Shown here in pieces: positions 20,477-29,071 of a stretch of 64,000 nt of DNA. The stretch covers positions 831,501 to 895,500 of the forward strand of contig NZ_CP031395.1 in assembly GCF_004328645.1 (NCBI RefSeq), read 5' to 3'. Position 1 is the first letter of the stretch, and the number at the start of each line of letters is the position of its first letter. Source of the stretch: Hylemonella gracilis. Lineage in GTDB: Bacteria; Pseudomonadota; Gammaproteobacteria; Burkholderiales; Burkholderiaceae_C. The notes beneath the pieces were generated by a model. It saw nothing but the letters and a program-made list of their open reading frames with translations, did not search any database and was not told the origin of the DNA. Made by a program: the position numbers and the translations under genes.

Positions 20477-22738
20477 TCACAGGGTGTCCAGGGCGCGCCG
20501 CACTTCGCCCGGACTCAGCAATTCGGACAGCACCAGGGGCGCCCGTGCTTCGGGTCTGGCCGGGCGGTGCAGCACGTAGACGGGCACGCCGCCGCGGCCC
20601 AGCGCCGTCAGCGCGGCCCCGATGGCAGGGTCGCGCCGCGTCCAGTCGGCGCGCAGCAGGACGACGTCGTGCGCGGCGAAGGCCCTCAGTACCTCCGCGT
20701 CATTCAAGGTGGTGCGCTTGTTGACCTGGCAGGTCACACACCAGGCGGCGGTGTAGTCGACGAACACGGCGCGGCCCTCGGCCAGCAGGGCCTGTTCGCG
20801 CGCGGGGCTCCAGGCTTGCCAGCGTGCGTCGCCGGTCTGCGCCTGGGGCGTTGATGCCGCTTCCGTGAACATCGTCGGACCCACGGTGGCGGCGAACCAA
20901 GTTCCCGCGATGAGCACCAAGGCGCTCAGCGCGAGGCGCGCGCGGCCGTTCAGCGTCAGCACCCAGATCAGGGCCGTGAGCAGCACCAGCAGCACCAGCA
21001 GGGTCGCGGCACCGTCCACGCCACTCTGGTGGCCCAGCACCCAGACCAGCCAGACCACGGTGAGCAGCATGGGGAAGGCCAGCACACGGCGCAAGGTCAG
21101 CATCCAGGCGCCGGGTCGGGGCAGCAGCCGCGCCACGGCCGGGATGAAGCTCGCCGCCAGATAAGGCAGGGCCAGACCCAGGCCCAGCGCTGCGAAGATG
21201 GCCAGGGCCTGCGCGGCGGGCAAGGTGGCGGTCAGGCCGAGGGCGGCGCCCATGAAGGGGGCGGTGCAGGGCGAGGCCACGACCACGGCCAGCACGCCCG
21301 TGAGCAGCGCATCCAGCGTCGGATGGCGGGCCTGCAGTGTGGCCAGCCGGCCTGGCGCCCATTGCCCGAATTCGAACAGACCCGCGAGGTTGAGTGCGAT
21401 CACGGTGAAGAGCGCGGCCAGCGTCGCCACCATGGCAGGACTTTGCAACTGGAAGCCCCAGCCCAGACTTTCGCCCGCGCTGCGCAGGCCCAGCAGGGTC
21501 AGCCCCAATGCGAGGACGCTCAGCAGCACGCCGGCTGTGTAGGCCAGGCCACCCAGGCGCAGGGCACGCCGATCCTGGGCATGCTGGGCGAAGCCCAGCA
21601 CCTTGATGGCCAGGATGGGCAGCACGCAGGGCATGAGGTTGAGGAGGAGTCCCCCCAGCAGGGCGAGCACCAGGGCGGCCAGCAGGGTCGGAGAGGAGGT
21701 CTGCGGTGCGAGGAGGGCGCGGTTCGCGCTGGAAGCGTTCGCGTCCAGCGCCGCTTGCAGCGCGGGGGTGAGGGCGATCGGCACCGCGGCGGCGGGCCAG
21801 GGGGTGCGCACCGGCAGTTCCACCCGCCAGCCTTCACGCGTGTTGCCGTGCACGGCGGGGCTGGATGCCAGGCTCAGCACCATCGGCATCCGGTCCGGGC
21901 TGGCGCTGCGTTGCGGTGAGATCGGCAGGGAGGCGGTCCAGAGCGCGCCCTGCCAGGCTTGGGTCCAGGGCGCGGAGGGGCTCAGCACCTCGGCCGTTTC
22001 CGGGAAGGCGTCCAGCTTTTGACCGCGCAGTCTGTCGGGCAGGCCGGCGACCGTCAGCTTCAGCTGGCCGCCTTCGATGTCGAGTCGGCTCTTGCCCACG
22101 GCCAGTACTTGCGGCCGGGCCTGTCGCGCGGCCTCGAAGGCGGCCGTGTGCACGGTGGTGGCGCCGCGTAGCGGGACGCGCAGGGTGTAGCGCCCCTCCT
22201 CGGGAATGCACTCGCTGCGGCAGATCAGCCAACTGGCGTGCAGCTGGATCGTCAGTTCATTCTGCCCGGGCGCGGATCGGAAGTCTGTGCCCACTGTCAG
22301 AGGAACGGGCAGCAACACGGTGTCTTCATAGCCGTAGTTGATCAGGGGGTCGGTGCTGCCGATCGCGAATTTTTTCGGCGCGGGCCAATCGACCTCGCCA
22401 GCGGCGATGCCTGGTGGCAGCGTCCACTGCAATTCGGTCGGCAGGCCCGAGTCGCCCGGGTTTTTCCAGTAGGTATGCCAATCCTTGGCGTGCGCGATGC
22501 GCAGGCCGACCCAGAAAGTCTGCCCGGGTGCGATGCCCTCGGGGGCGTGCGCGATCAGCTCGGTACGCGCCTGTGCGGTCTGCACCGCAGCGCCGCTTCC
22601 CATGACCGGGTTGCCCAGGAAGCTTTGCGCATGCGCTGTGCCGCAGAGGGATAGCAGCACCAGCAGGATTAAAAGACCGGCGGCAACAGTGTGCGTAACG
22701 GTGGAGGTGGCGGAGGAAAGACGCGGACGACGCAACAT
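20477..22738 (-). CDS. dsbD: DsbD/ScsB-type thiol:disulfide interchange protein
   Basis: A 753-residue inner-membrane protein that carries electrons from cytoplasmic thioredoxin to periplasmic thiol proteins. Order: signal peptide (about 1-38), a periplasmic domain with Cys173 and Cys177 in ICRSECIP, a multi-helix membrane part with LMPCVLP and ASPCTAPF, and a C-terminal thioredoxin domain with WCVTC (Cys667, Cys670). The long N-terminal domain resembles ScsB more than E. coli DsbD. The redoxin gene directly downstream is the likely substrate. It is divergent from cfa. Confidence 0.9.
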   Translation of the reverse strand: MLRRPRLSSATSTVTHTVAAGLLILLVLLSLCGTAHAQSFLGNPVMGSGAAVQTAQARTELIAHAPEGIAPGQTFWVGLRIAHAKDWHTYWKNPGDSGLPTELQWTLPPGIAAGEVDWPAPKKFAIGSTDPLINYGYEDTVLLPVPLTVGTDFRSAPGQNELTIQLHASWLICRSECIPEEGRYTLRVPLRGATTVHTAAFEAARQARPQVLAVGKSRLDIEGGQLKLTVAGLPDRLRGQKLDAFPETAEVLSPSAPWTQAWQGALWTASLPISPQRSASPDRMPMVLSLASSPAVHGNTREGWRVELPVRTPWPAAAVPIALTPALQAALDANASSANRALLAPQTSSPTLLAALVLALLGGLLLNLMPCVLPILAIKVLGFAQHAQDRRALRLGGLAYTAGVLLSVLALGLTLLGLRSAGESLGWGFQLQSPAMVATLAALFTVIALNLAGLFEFGQWAPGRLATLQARHPTLDALLTGVLAVVVASPCTAPFMGAALGLTATLPAAQALAIFAALGLGLALPYLAASFIPAVARLLPRPGAWMLTLRRVLAFPMLLTVVWLVWVLGHQSGVDGAATLLVLLVLLTALIWVLTLNGRARLALSALVLIAGTWFAATVGPTMFTEAASTPQAQTGDARWQAWSPAREQALLAEGRAVFVDYTAAWCVTCQVNKRTTLNDAEVLRAFAAHDVVLLRADWTRRDPAIGAALTALGRGGVPVYVLHRPARPEARAPLVLSELLSPGEVRRALDTL

Positions 22739-22917
22739 GATGCGGGCGATGTTAAGTCAGTGCCTTGGACCAATCGCAATCTCACAAGCCTGTCAAGGGA
22801 TAAGCCGCGTGCAAAGCTCGGTTACATCCGCGTGCCGGTGTGACCTGCGATGGCTGGTCATAATGTCCTCCGGTCCCAATCCTGTAACAAAACCCGCGTT
22901 CGTGGAGAGTTGTAGTG

Positions 22918-24150
22918 ATGGTTGCAGCCAGCAAGATGGAATCCGCGCTGACCCCCTGGGTGGCGAAGCTCAAGAAGAAGATCAACCTGCCGGTTCTGGT
23001 GCAATTCGGCGAAAACGGCGGCGGAGGCGGTGGCCTCAAGCTCGGTGACTTCGACACTCCCCTCGTGACCATCCGATTGCGCAAACCCAGCGCCGTCACG
23101 CACCTGCTGAGCCCCAGTCTGGACAGTCTGGGAGAAGCCTATGTGGAAGGCCTGCTCGACGTGGAAGGCCGTGTCGCCGACATTCTGGCGCTCGGGCACC
23201 AGATGGCCGAGGCCGGCAGCCAGACCGAAGGGCGGCTGACGCGCATCGTGCGGCAATTCAAGCACACGAAAAAAAGCGACAAGGAGGCCATTCAGTACCA
23301 CTATGACGTGTCCAACGCCTTCTACCAGACTTGGCTGGACCCGCGCATGGTCTATTCCTGTGCCTATTTCGAGAACGGCGACGAAACCCTGGAAGCCGCG
23401 CAGCTCAAGAAGATCGATCACATCCTGACCAAGGCCCAGGTGCGGCCCGGGCACCGGCTGCTGGACATCGGCTGCGGCTGGGGCGCCCTGGTGATCCGCG
23501 CCGCGCAGCACTATGGCGCGCGCTGCGTGGGCGTGACGCTGTCGCAGAACCAGTTTGACCTGGCCACCGAACGCGTGAAGGCCGCCGGCCTGCAAGACCG
23601 CATCGAGATCCGCCTGCAGGACTACCGGGACGTGGAAGGCCAGTTCGACCGCATCACCAGCGTGGGCATGTTCGAGCATGTCGGCTTGAACTATCTGGAG
23701 GCCTATTTCGCCCAGATCCGCAAGCTGCTGACGGACGATGGCTGGGTGCTCAACCACGGCATCACCTCCACCGACGCCAACAACGGTGAAACCTCGCATG
23801 GCGGTGGGCGCTTTGTTGACCGTTATGTGTTTCCGCAAGGGGAGCTGCCGCACATCAGCACCGTGCTGAGGACCATGCAACTGGGCGGCCTGGAGGCCCT
23901 GGACGTGGAAAGCCTGCGCCGCCACTACATGCACACCACCCGGCTGTGGAGCGAGGCGTTCGAAGCGGGCACGGCGCAACTGCGGGGCATGGTGCCCGAG
24001 AAAACCTGGCGCATCTGGCGCATCTACCTTGCAGGTTGTCAGTGGGCGTTCGACAATGACGAGATTTCGCTCTACCAGGTGCTGTGCGGCAAGTCGGGAC
24101 GCCCGTCCTCGGCACTGCCCTGGTCACGGCGCTGGATGTACGAACGATGA
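22918..24150 (+). CDS. cfa: cyclopropane-fatty-acyl-phospholipid synthase family
   Basis: A 410-residue enzyme that adds a methylene from S-adenosylmethionine to unsaturated acyl chains of membrane phospholipids. An N-terminal lipid-binding domain precedes the methyltransferase domain, with the SAM motif LLDIGCGWGALVIRAA starting at residue 181. The conserved YHYDVSN and FDRITSVGMFEHVG segments are present. A run of six Gly lies at residues 34-39. I chose ATG 22918 over the adjacent GTG; GGAGAG lies upstream. The TGA overlaps the start of the next gene. Confidence 0.93.
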   Translation: MVAASKMESALTPWVAKLKKKINLPVLVQFGENGGGGGGLKLGDFDTPLVTIRLRKPSAVTHLLSPSLDSLGEAYVEGLLDVEGRVADILALGHQMAEAGSQTEGRLTRIVRQFKHTKKSDKEAIQYHYDVSNAFYQTWLDPRMVYSCAYFENGDETLEAAQLKKIDHILTKAQVRPGHRLLDIGCGWGALVIRAAQHYGARCVGVTLSQNQFDLATERVKAAGLQDRIEIRLQDYRDVEGQFDRITSVGMFEHVGLNYLEAYFAQIRKLLTDDGWVLNHGITSTDANNGETSHGGGRFVDRYVFPQGELPHISTVLRTMQLGGLEALDVESLRRHYMHTTRLWSEAFEAGTAQLRGMVPEKTWRIWRIYLAGCQWAFDNDEISLYQVLCGKSGRPSSALPWSRRWMYER

Positions 24151-24977
24151 CCCATCTCCCGCCCAGCCATGCCTGGGCCGACCTCACGACCCAGGACTTC
24201 GCCCGGCTGGACCCGACGCAGCGCGCGCGCCTGATCGCCGTCCTGCCCCTGGGCGCCACGGAGCAGCATGGTCCGCATCTGCCGCTCAGTGTTGACCACG
24301 ATCTGGTCAAGGGCGTGGTGGCCGCCAGCCTGCCACATCTGGGGGATCTGTCGGTGCTGTTCCTTCCCAGCCAGGACGTGGGTTTCAGCCCCGAGCACCA
24401 GGCCTATCCGGGCACCCTCACCCTGTCCGCACCGCTGGTGATCGGTCTGTGGACCGCGCTGGGCGAATCGGTGGCGCGCGCGGGGGTGCGCAAGCTGGTG
24501 CTGCTCAACGCCCATGGGGGCCAGGTCGGCCTGTTGGACGTGGTGGCGCGCGATCTGCGCGCGCGCCTGGGCATGCTGGTCTACAGTGTGAACACCTTCA
24601 ACCTGCCCCTGCCGCCCGAGGTGGATGGCCTGTTCAGCGCCGAGGAGCACCGCTACGGCATCCACGCAGGCCAGATCGAGACGGCGATGATGCTGGCATT
24701 GACGCCGCGGCGGGTGCGGATGGGCGAGGCGCGGCAGTTCGCGTCGGCCTCCCAGGCGCGCGCCGCGCGGTTCCCGATTCTGGGCAATGGGCGCAGCGCC
24801 AAACTTGCCTGGCAGATGCAGGATTACAACCGCGCCGGCGCCGTCGGTGACGCGGCGGCGGCCACGGCGGAACAGGGCCGGGCGGTGCTGGAGGCACAGG
24901 GCCGCGCCCTGGCGGCGCTGCTTGCTGAAATTGACCACCTGCCTCTGGATACTTTGGTGGATGCGCCTTTGGCCTGA
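24147..24977 (+). CDS. creatininase-family amidohydrolase
   Basis: A 276-residue protein of the creatininase fold. Glu39, His41 and Asp50 in GATEQHGPHLPLSVD match the metal ligands Glu34, His36 and Asp45 of creatininase at identical spacing, and NAHGGQ and HAGQIETAMM supply the later metal residues. The family includes creatinine amidohydrolase and enzymes acting on formamidopyrimidines, so the substrate is open. ATG 24147 overlaps the cfa stop (ATGA), implying translational coupling with lipid methylation, an odd pairing. Confidence 0.85.
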   Translation: MTHLPPSHAWADLTTQDFARLDPTQRARLIAVLPLGATEQHGPHLPLSVDHDLVKGVVAASLPHLGDLSVLFLPSQDVGFSPEHQAYPGTLTLSAPLVIGLWTALGESVARAGVRKLVLLNAHGGQVGLLDVVARDLRARLGMLVYSVNTFNLPLPPEVDGLFSAEEHRYGIHAGQIETAMMLALTPRRVRMGEARQFASASQARAARFPILGNGRSAKLAWQMQDYNRAGAVGDAAAATAEQGRAVLEAQGRALAALLAEIDHLPLDTLVDAPLA

Positions 24978-24989
24978 CAATAGCCATCC

Positions 24990-25508
24990 ATGCTGCGTGC
25001 CCTGAAGAAAATCATTTCTGCCACCTTCACCACTTCATCGGCGGAGACCGATCTGATTGAGCTCAAGCCCATGCCACTGACCCAACAACTTGCCTATCGA
25101 CGCTTTTTGCGCTCGGTCTTTCAAGCGCCAGCCCGCCTGACGTTGAGCAGCGGCGTGCTCGACGTGCAGCTGGTGGATATTTCGCTCAAGGGTGTGCTGG
25201 TCGAGGTGCGCGTGGGCGCGGGCCTGAGCCTGCCCCCACAGGGTTCGCGGGGTCGTTTGCGCATCGTGCTTTCGGCCACGGATTTCATCGCGATGGACGT
25301 GGCCGTGGCCCGGGGGCAACAGACCGGAGCGAGCCCCGAGGGGTTCGGCAGCGTCTACCAGGTTGGCCTGCAGTGTGTGCACATAGATTTGGACAGTGTC
25401 ACGCACCTGCGCCAACTGATCGAGCGCAACATGCAGGACCCCGCATTGCTCGGGCGTGAACTGGCCGTGCTGATCGGCTATTCCCCGACGCCTGAGTCCA
25501 GTGCCTGA
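24990..25508 (+). CDS. PilZ-domain protein, probable c-di-GMP receptor
   Basis: A 172-residue protein with a C-terminal PilZ fold. The two cyclic-di-GMP signatures are present: Arg37-x3-Arg41 (in YRRFLRS) and Asp63-Ile-Ser65-x2-Gly68 (in VDISLKG). No other domain or membrane segment is seen. It starts 12 bases after the creatininase gene, so it is probably the third gene of that operon. PilZ proteins adjust motility and surface behaviour, which fits the flagellar region nearby, but the target is unknown. Confidence 0.85.
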   Translation: MLRALKKIISATFTTSSAETDLIELKPMPLTQQLAYRRFLRSVFQAPARLTLSSGVLDVQLVDISLKGVLVEVRVGAGLSLPPQGSRGRLRIVLSATDFIAMDVAVARGQQTGASPEGFGSVYQVGLQCVHIDLDSVTHLRQLIERNMQDPALLGRELAVLIGYSPTPESSA

Positions 25509-25525
25509 GGTGACGGGTTGATGGG

Positions 25526-26230
25526 TCAGGCGTAGGTGACCCAGTTCGCAAGACCCGGCTCGTCCAGGTGCGGAACGGTGTTGAAGCTCACCAGGCTGAG
25601 TCGGCGGGGCGTGTAATCCAGCTCGGTGATCGCGCTGTTGCGCAGGCGCAGATTCAGCTCGATGCCGGTTTCTGCCGGCGCGCCCAGCACCTGGGCGACG
25701 GCGGTCGCGATCGGCCCGCCGCTGGAGACGATCAACACATCCGTCGTACAGGTGCTGCACACGTGGTCGAGGGCCGCGCGCACACCGGCCGAGAAATCCG
25801 CGTACGTGGGCATGCCGCGCGGCGCGATGGTGCCTGCCGCCCATTGCTGCAAGGCGGTACGCAGCAGGCGGAAATGCGCACGTCGCGATTCAGGCGTGTC
25901 TGACATCCCGGATTGTGGCGGGGCGGCGCCCAGGGTTTCCAGCAGCGCGGTGCTGTCGTACTCGTCAAGTCCGGGCCATTGCAACGCCTGCGGGCCTCCA
26001 TCGGCTTCGAGGGGCAGTCCCAGGCCCCGGGCGATGCCTCCCCAAGTCTGGGCATGGCGGCGCAGGGTGCCTGTGAGTACGGTGCCGAAGTGTGGATGAA
26101 CGTCCCGTCCGCGCGCGCGCCAGTACTGGCCCAGACGCTCGCTCTGGCGTTCGCCCAGTTCGCTGAGACGGTCGTAGTCGGCCGCGCCGAACGAGGCCTG
26201 ACCGTGACGCACGAGGTAGAGGGTGGGCAT
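25526..26230 (-). CDS. histidine phosphatase superfamily protein
   Basis: A 234-residue protein opening with LVRHGQAS, in which Arg8-His9-Gly10 is the catalytic motif of the phosphoglycerate-mutase-like (histidine phosphatase) superfamily. A second histidine usually needed in the C-terminal half is not in the standard place: the IVSSGGPI segment stands where many members have a His-Gly. The protein could therefore have weak or altered activity. Substrate unknown. It is convergent with the PilZ gene. Confidence 0.82.
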   Translation of the reverse strand: MPTLYLVRHGQASFGAADYDRLSELGERQSERLGQYWRARGRDVHPHFGTVLTGTLRRHAQTWGGIARGLGLPLEADGGPQALQWPGLDEYDSTALLETLGAAPPQSGMSDTPESRRAHFRLLRTALQQWAAGTIAPRGMPTYADFSAGVRAALDHVCSTCTTDVLIVSSGGPIATAVAQVLGAPAETGIELNLRLRNSAITELDYTPRRLSLVSFNTVPHLDEPGLANWVTYA

Positions 26231-26297
26231 GCGAGCCAGTATGCCCGCGCACGGCGCGGTGGTCCTGCCACCACTGCGTGGATTTGTCGCGTGGGTG

Positions 26298-27500
26298 TCA
26301 GTTCAATACGGCCGCGCCCGGAATCAGGCCCAGACTGTGTGGACGGGTCAAGGCCTGGGCCAGGGTGCGCAGCACGGCGCGACTGAGGTCTTCACTGGCG
26401 TAACCATAACTTTCGGCCAGCAGACGCTGGCCGCGCGCATCGCCCGCCTCGATGGTCCGGGCCAATTGCAAGGCCGGGTAATAGGGGCCGCTGTTTTCCA
26501 GCAAGGCCTGCTGGATGCGCTGTGACAGAGGCAAGCCGCGCAGCAGGCTGGGCAGGGACTCACCCACCAGGCGTTCCATCTGCGCGTAGAGGCCGCAAAG
26601 GTAGATCTCGCGGCGCAGGTCTTCCTCGTCGCCGGGGTCCAGCAAATGCTCGACCAGGTGCGCGTGTACGACCATGCCGATGCGCACCGGGCGCAGGTCG
26701 GGCAGGTCGTCCGCATTGGCCTGCTGTGCATGCAGCCAGGCATAGACATGCTTGAGTCCCCAGACCTGCAGCCCGCGGCGCACCGTGTCGATGGTGCCGC
26801 GCTCGCGCGCGGCAGCCTTGTTCACGCGTTGCAGGAAACGGTGGCACAGGACCGGATCGGCGCAGAGCAGGGCTTCAATGTCGTCGTCGGAGGCGTCGTC
26901 CTCGATGGCCTGCAGCACGGCGAGGATGGCCGCGCGCGCGGGGGCGCGCGCCGCGTCCTGCAGTTCACGCAGTGTGTCCTCCACCGGCCAGCCGGCGACG
27001 GCCCAGGACTGGGTGCTGGGGTCGTTCGTGTCCAGCGCATGCGCGGCCTGGAGGCGGCGCTCGGGTGCCTGGAGGACGAATTGTGCGCCCGTATCCTGGG
27101 TGGCGGTCCACAGCACGGGCACCCCGCGTGCGACGGCCTGTCGGGCGCGCGGGCCGAGCACTGGATCGCGCTGCGCTTCGGGCCCCAGTGCGATCCAGAG
27201 GCCTTTTGGCGCATCGCCGTCCGTGGACGCGCCTCGGCGCGCCTCGGCTTGCTCGGGTGCTTGCGCCTGGGTCAGCATGTCCAGCAACAGCGCCGGGTTG
27301 CGCAGGGTCAGCAGCAACGGTGGCGCGTGCGGGGGCCACAGATCGGCCAGGGTGGCGAAGAGGTAACGGGCGTACCCCACGCTCGAGATGTCGGCGTCGG
27401 GTGGCGTGTCGACCAGCAACTGGGCGCCGGCCAGCGCACGCTGGCGGTCCCAGAGCAGGCGATGGCTCAGGGTCAGGGGGGCCAGGGGAGACGCGCTCAT
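26298..27500 (-). CDS. HDOD-domain signalling protein (YuxH-like)
   Basis: A 400-residue cytoplasmic protein. The C-terminal half (about residues 190-390) matches the HDOD output domain, with the IEALLCADPVLCHRFLQRVN and GLQVWGLKHVYAWL segments. The N-terminal half (about 1-185) sits where YuxH-type proteins carry an EAL domain, but the EAL catalytic residues are absent, so cyclic-di-GMP hydrolysis is unlikely. HDOD proteins act in motility and virulence signalling. It lies directly downstream of flgL on the same strand, with a hairpin between them. Confidence 0.8.
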   Translation of the reverse strand: MSASPLAPLTLSHRLLWDRQRALAGAQLLVDTPPDADISSVGYARYLFATLADLWPPHAPPLLLTLRNPALLLDMLTQAQAPEQAEARRGASTDGDAPKGLWIALGPEAQRDPVLGPRARQAVARGVPVLWTATQDTGAQFVLQAPERRLQAAHALDTNDPSTQSWAVAGWPVEDTLRELQDAARAPARAAILAVLQAIEDDASDDDIEALLCADPVLCHRFLQRVNKAAARERGTIDTVRRGLQVWGLKHVYAWLHAQQANADDLPDLRPVRIGMVVHAHLVEHLLDPGDEEDLRREIYLCGLYAQMERLVGESLPSLLRGLPLSQRIQQALLENSGPYYPALQLARTIEAGDARGQRLLAESYGYASEDLSRAVLRTLAQALTRPHSLGLIPGAAVLN

Positions 27501-27535
27501 GGTGAAGAGGCAGAGTTGGCGCGTTGGCAGGAGGT

Positions 27536-27565
27536 CTGCCCGACCGGATGGTTAGGGTCGGGCAG
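27536..27565. repeat. strong hairpin between flgL and the HDOD gene
   Basis: CTGCCCGACC (27536-27545) and GGTCGGGCAG (27556-27565) form a perfect ten-base stem with a ten-base loop. No T tract follows on the minus strand, so it may attenuate or protect the flgL transcript and is not a standard terminator. Confidence 0.6.
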
Positions 27566-27599
27566 GGCCTGCTGGGCTGGGTGTGGGTGGGCCAGTCGC

Positions 27600-28979
27600 T
27601 CAGTTGATGAAGTTGAACAGCGAGAGCCGCTGGACTTGCGCGTAGGTCTGCAGGGCGGCCTGGTAGCCGACTTGCATGTTCTGCATGTCCGAAATGCCCT
27701 TGATCATGTCCATGTCCTCGGCCCGCGAGCGGTCGGCGGCGAGCTGGAGCGTCTTGTCTTCCTGCGTGCCTTCGATGATGTCTGTGCGATTGAGCAACAC
27801 GCCCGCCTCGCTGCGTGCAGAAACCAGGCGCTCCTTGCCGCTATCCAGCTGTGTCAGTGCGACGGCCAAGTCCTGCGACAGCTGGTAGCCATTGGCCGCA
27901 CCGTCGATTCCGGCGATCGCCTTGTCCAGGACGGCGAACAGGTCGGTGCGCTTGCTGGCCTGGATCGTCAGGGTGTCGCCATCGGCGGGCTGGCCCTTGG
28001 GCGTGAGGGAGACGCCGTCGAAGATGATGTCCTGGCCTTCGGTGTAAGGCTGATCGGTGGTCACGGCGACGGCCGCGGCGCCGGTGGGGTCGGCGATCGG
28101 GTCGTAGCGGTAGACGTCGTAGGTCACCACGGCGGGCAGCGTCCAGTTGTCCGGATTGGTCGAGACAGGGGCAGGTTCAGCCAACTGCGGCGTCACATTG
28201 AATCGGACGATGTAGTTGTTGCCGGTCAAGGCCGCCGGATCCACCACCTGCCCCACGCCGGCCCAGACTTCGCCTTGGTTGACCGTGTTCATGGTTTTGT
28301 CAAAGGTCCAGTCCGGGTCGGTGGGGCTGGCCGGAATGCCGACGGTGGAACTGGTGACCAAGGCCGTTGGCGGGGTCGGGATCGTGCCCATGCCCAGGTC
28401 GGTGGTGAAAACGCCGTTGCCCGTGGGTACGTTCATCCAGACGGCCTGGCCGTCCATGGTGCCGGGCACGCTGACCAAGGTGCTGGCGCGGTTGCCCGTG
28501 GTGCCGTTGAAGGTCACGCCGCCGACCTGGTCGGTGAAGGCCTGGGGCGCGCTGCCCAGACCTCCGAAGAGGGGAATGCCGTTGCTGTCCTGCTTGTTGG
28601 CGTAACCGAAGAGTTGGTCGCGCATGCCCTTGATCTCCACTGCCAGGGCGGCGCGATCGGAGGGTGTGAGGGCGCCATCGCCCGCGTAGACCAGCTTTTC
28701 GCGGATTTTCTGCAACAGATCCATGCTGTTGCCCAGCGTGCCTTCGGCCAGGGCGACCGTGTTGCGTTGCAGGTTGAGCGCGCGCACTTCGACGTCCACG
28801 CGGTTCGAACGTGTCATGGCCCGCTCGGCCTGGGCGGCCCCGGTGGGGTCGTCGCTGCCGCGCAGCACTCTCTTGCCCGCGGCCAGCTTTTCCTGTTGCT
28901 GGGCCAGATCGGTCTGGCGTGTCGTCAGGATATTGAGCGTGCGGTCGTAGGAATTGGCGGTACCAAGTCGCATGGCCAT
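27600..28979 (-). CDS. flgL: flagellar hook-associated protein 3 (hook-filament junction)
   Basis: FlgL joins the hook to the filament. The 459-residue protein has the flagellin-like N-terminus (LGTANSYDRTLNILTTRQTDLAQQQ) and C-terminus ending LSLFNFIN, which pair as coiled coils. The central part (about residues 150-340) is variable. Its length is well above the 317 residues of E. coli FlgL. ATG 28979 has AAAGGA about seven bases upstream; ATG 28973 is close by. It is the last flg gene of the flgF-flgL run. Confidence 0.93.
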   Translation of the reverse strand: MAMRLGTANSYDRTLNILTTRQTDLAQQQEKLAAGKRVLRGSDDPTGAAQAERAMTRSNRVDVEVRALNLQRNTVALAEGTLGNSMDLLQKIREKLVYAGDGALTPSDRAALAVEIKGMRDQLFGYANKQDSNGIPLFGGLGSAPQAFTDQVGGVTFNGTTGNRASTLVSVPGTMDGQAVWMNVPTGNGVFTTDLGMGTIPTPPTALVTSSTVGIPASPTDPDWTFDKTMNTVNQGEVWAGVGQVVDPAALTGNNYIVRFNVTPQLAEPAPVSTNPDNWTLPAVVTYDVYRYDPIADPTGAAAVAVTTDQPYTEGQDIIFDGVSLTPKGQPADGDTLTIQASKRTDLFAVLDKAIAGIDGAANGYQLSQDLAVALTQLDSGKERLVSARSEAGVLLNRTDIIEGTQEDKTLQLAADRSRAEDMDMIKGISDMQNMQVGYQAALQTYAQVQRLSLFNFIN

Positions 28980-29071
28980 GGTGAGGTCCTTTTGTGTCGC
29001 AGCGTGTGCGTGGGGTTCAGTTTGGAGTGTTTTGTGCCGTTATCAGTTCCGGGGGCAGGGATGCAGACACA

